From NCBI RefSeq assembly GCF_002154555.1, contig NZ_MUNF01000119.1, positions 1 to 63,090 of the forward strand: DNA of 63,090 nt. The letters run 5' to 3'. This document shows positions 61,842 through 63,090 of the stretch, piece by piece. The notes beneath the pieces were generated by a model, which saw only the letters and a list, made by a program, of their open reading frames with translations, ran no database searches and had not been told where the DNA came from. Position 1 is the stretch's first letter. Each line of letters starts with the position of its first letter. The stretch is from Streptomyces murinus. GTDB taxonomy: Bacteria; Actinomycetota; Actinomycetes; Streptomycetales; Streptomycetaceae. A program made the position numbers and the translations under genes.

Positions 61842-62096
61842 GCGGCACGAATTTAGCGAGGCAAATTAAAAAATGCACGACCGCAGGCGCGGCGCCGCTC
61901 GGAACGCTGTGTGGAATGTCCGGCTTGCCCCACGGCAAAGTGGGGCAAAATCCCCTCATTGTGGGGTGTGTCACACCACTGAAACCGTCAGAAATCTCCT
62001 GGAAAACTGGCCCGTTTAGCCACGCAAAAAGCGGGCAGAAGACTATGGGAAGCTACCGTCCGGGAAATTGGCGGGAATTGTGAAACTAAATTGAAT
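61842..62096. promoter_or_regulatory. ectA control region with GlnR-like site and hairpin
   Basis: This 255-base AT-rich gap holds: a -10 TAAATT at 61850-61855 on the minus strand; TGCCCCAC/GTGGGGCA as a perfect 8-bp hairpin (61926-61933, 61940-61947); GGTGTG-T-CACACC (61965-61977); and GTCAC (61970-61974), 6 bases, GAAAC (61981-61985), matching the gTnAC-N6-GaAAC pair of the GlnR box. No gene is evident. Confidence 0.55.
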
Positions 62097-62651
62097 TCAA
62101 GCTCCGGTGGCGCCGTCTATTCGTTCGCGGAGAATGTCCGCGTGTCCGTTGTGGCGGGCGTACTCCTCGATGAGGTGGATCAGCACCCAGCGCACACTGA
62201 CCTCCGTCCCGGCCATCGGACCGTCCGCGATCCGGCCGGTGGCCTCCAGCGGCCGCCCGGCGCACAGCTCGCGGCCGCGTGCGATCTCCCGGTGCCAGAC
62301 GGTCAGCGCCTCGTCCAGCCCGCGCGCCGGATCCAGGCCGTACCCGGACTCCTCCTCGAACAGCGGCGGCAGATCGAGGCCGCCCAGCACCCGCTGGAAC
62401 CAGGTCCGCTCGACCTCCGCGAGGTGCTGCACCAGACCCAGCAGGGTCAGCTCCGACGGCTGCGCCGAGGCGGCCCGCGCCTGCCCGTCGGACAGGCCCC
62501 GGCACTTCAGCTCCAGCGTGGCCCGGTGGAAGTCCAGCCAGCTCTCCAGCATGGGGCGCTCGGGGCCGGTCGGCAGGGGGATCGGGCGGCCGTCGGGGAG
62601 GGCCGGATGCGCGGAGGTGTGGTCCGGCCGCGGGGGGTGATCGCTCGTCAT
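62097..62651 (-). CDS. DinB-family protein
   Basis: The 184-residue product belongs to the DinB (DUF664) four-helix family. It has LESWLDFHRATLELKCRGLSD at the start, LLGLVQHLAEVERTWFQRVLGG with the first His metal ligand and RWVLIHLIEEYARHNGHADILRE with the others. Such metal-dependent enzymes handle thiols, including bacillithiol or mycothiol adducts; the role here is unknown. ATG 62651 is chosen; the frame is open to 62690. It ends next to the ectA promoter region. Confidence 0.88.
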   Translation of the reverse strand: MTSDHPPRPDHTSAHPALPDGRPIPLPTGPERPMLESWLDFHRATLELKCRGLSDGQARAASAQPSELTLLGLVQHLAEVERTWFQRVLGGLDLPPLFEEESGYGLDPARGLDEALTVWHREIARGRELCAGRPLEATGRIADGPMAGTEVSVRWVLIHLIEEYARHNGHADILRERIDGATGA

Positions 62652-62732
62652 GGGCGCAGCATGGCAGCCGGGTGTGACAACGGCCCGCACCTCGGGGCGC
62701 GGGCCGTCGTGGTGCTCACCGGTGGGTGGCGG

Positions 62733-63090
62733 TCACCGCCAGGCCTGCTCCACGGCCTGCCGGGCGGCCGCCGGGTCCACCGGCGCGCCCTGTGCGGCGA
62801 GGGCCGCGCCCAGAGCGGCCAGCGAGGCCTGGACGGCGGACTCGGTGGCGTCGGGGCCGTAGTGGTTGACCCGGATCATCTCCTTGGCCAGCGCGCCGCC
62901 TCCCGCGGCCAGCGGAAGGGCGGGGTCGGCGGCCAGCGCGGCGGCGACCAGGTCACAGGCCGTGAGCGACGGCGGGACCCGCAGGGTCGTGGCGACCGGG
63001 GCGGCGTCCGCGGCGTCGTGGACGTACGGCTCCAGGCCGCCGCCGAGGGCCGAGGCGCCCGCCCGGGTGGCCTCGGCCGCGCGGCGGTGG
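62733..63090 (-). CDS. PLP-dependent class V aminotransferase (alanine-glyoxylate type), C-terminal part
   Basis: The minus-strand frame is open from the window edge to a TGA at 62733-62735, giving 119 residues that match the C-terminus of alanine-glyoxylate-type aminotransferases. It starts HRRAAEATRAGASALGGGL and has PVATTLRVPPSL, LAKEMIRVNHYGPDAT (the IRxxHxG motif that closes the active site) and ends in VEQAWR. The PLP Lys lies beyond the edge. It is too short to appear as a complete gene here and its exact substrate cannot be told. Confidence 0.75.
   Translation of the reverse strand, partial: HRRAAEATRAGASALGGGLEPYVHDAADAAPVATTLRVPPSLTACDLVAAALAADPALPLAAGGGALAKEMIRVNHYGPDATESAVQASLAALGAALAAQGAPVDPAAARQAVEQAWR

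Overview
This 63 kb window is chromosomal DNA of a Streptomyces or very close relative. The base composition is very GC-rich. The genes include whiA, a WhiA/YvcK pair, an OpcA-Zwf-Tal-Tkt pentose-phosphate block, a SufR-controlled suf operon and ectABCD. Starts are often GTG or TTG, genes overlap by ATGA, several genes look leaderless, and a rare TTA codon is present. I found no rRNA, tRNA, CRISPR array, transposase or prophage. Gene order in the first half resembles, from memory, the conserved core of the Streptomyces chromosome.

Layout. 1-5.8 kb: the end of yvcK, then whiA, then the lower-glycolysis run gap-pgk-tpiA, then secG. 5.9-10.3 kb: an RbpA-family gene, an MFS exporter with a DNA-damage-type promoter, pgi and a membrane protein. 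10.3-17.0 kb (minus strand): tkt-tal-zwf-opcA-pgl, a translationally coupled pentose-phosphate operon; tal carries a short repeat inserted in frame. 17.4-23.4 kb: haem A synthesis genes ctaB (+) and ctaA (-), a nucleotidyltransferase with a TTA codon, an ABC-2 exporter pair and an AAC(3)-family acetyltransferase. 23.6-30.1 kb: sufR-sufB-sufD-Rieske ferredoxin-sufC-sufS-sufU-MIP18, the single Fe-S cluster assembly operon here. 30.3-33.8 kb: an SMR pump with its TetR regulator, dapD, a HAD protein and a dapA-like gene.

34.0-37.5 kb: a four-gene envelope or stress-type operon (small charged protein, Cys-rich protein, two-helix holin-like protein, DUF3618 protein with 11-residue repeats), then an ArsR/SRPBCC pair behind a 20-bp inverted repeat that covers the Shine-Dalgarno. 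37.5-43.9 kb: a secreted nuclease, a large acidic unknown protein, a Tat-exported PhoX phosphatase with a PHO box, and a double-TerD protein. 44.0-50.5 kb: a sugar or polyol ABC importer with a dehydrogenase, a DeoR regulator and a divergent gene of unknown function. 50.5-58.6 kb: mixed accessory genes (an MFS remnant, a TIGR03086 protein, a secreted HAD phosphatase, a penicillin-binding protein, an IclR regulator with a clear operator, GNATs, a FrnE-like protein, a class V aminotransferase). 58.7-61.8 kb: ectABCD for ectoine and 5-hydroxyectoine, with a GlnR-like site upstream. The window ends with a DinB-type gene and the 3' end of a PLP aminotransferase.

Central carbon flux, NADPH supply, Fe-S assembly and haem A synthesis are therefore packed together. 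The second half is regulatory and stress accessory DNA. Most calls rest on protein family recognition and visible motifs. Promoter and operator calls are pattern matches by eye and are scored lower.
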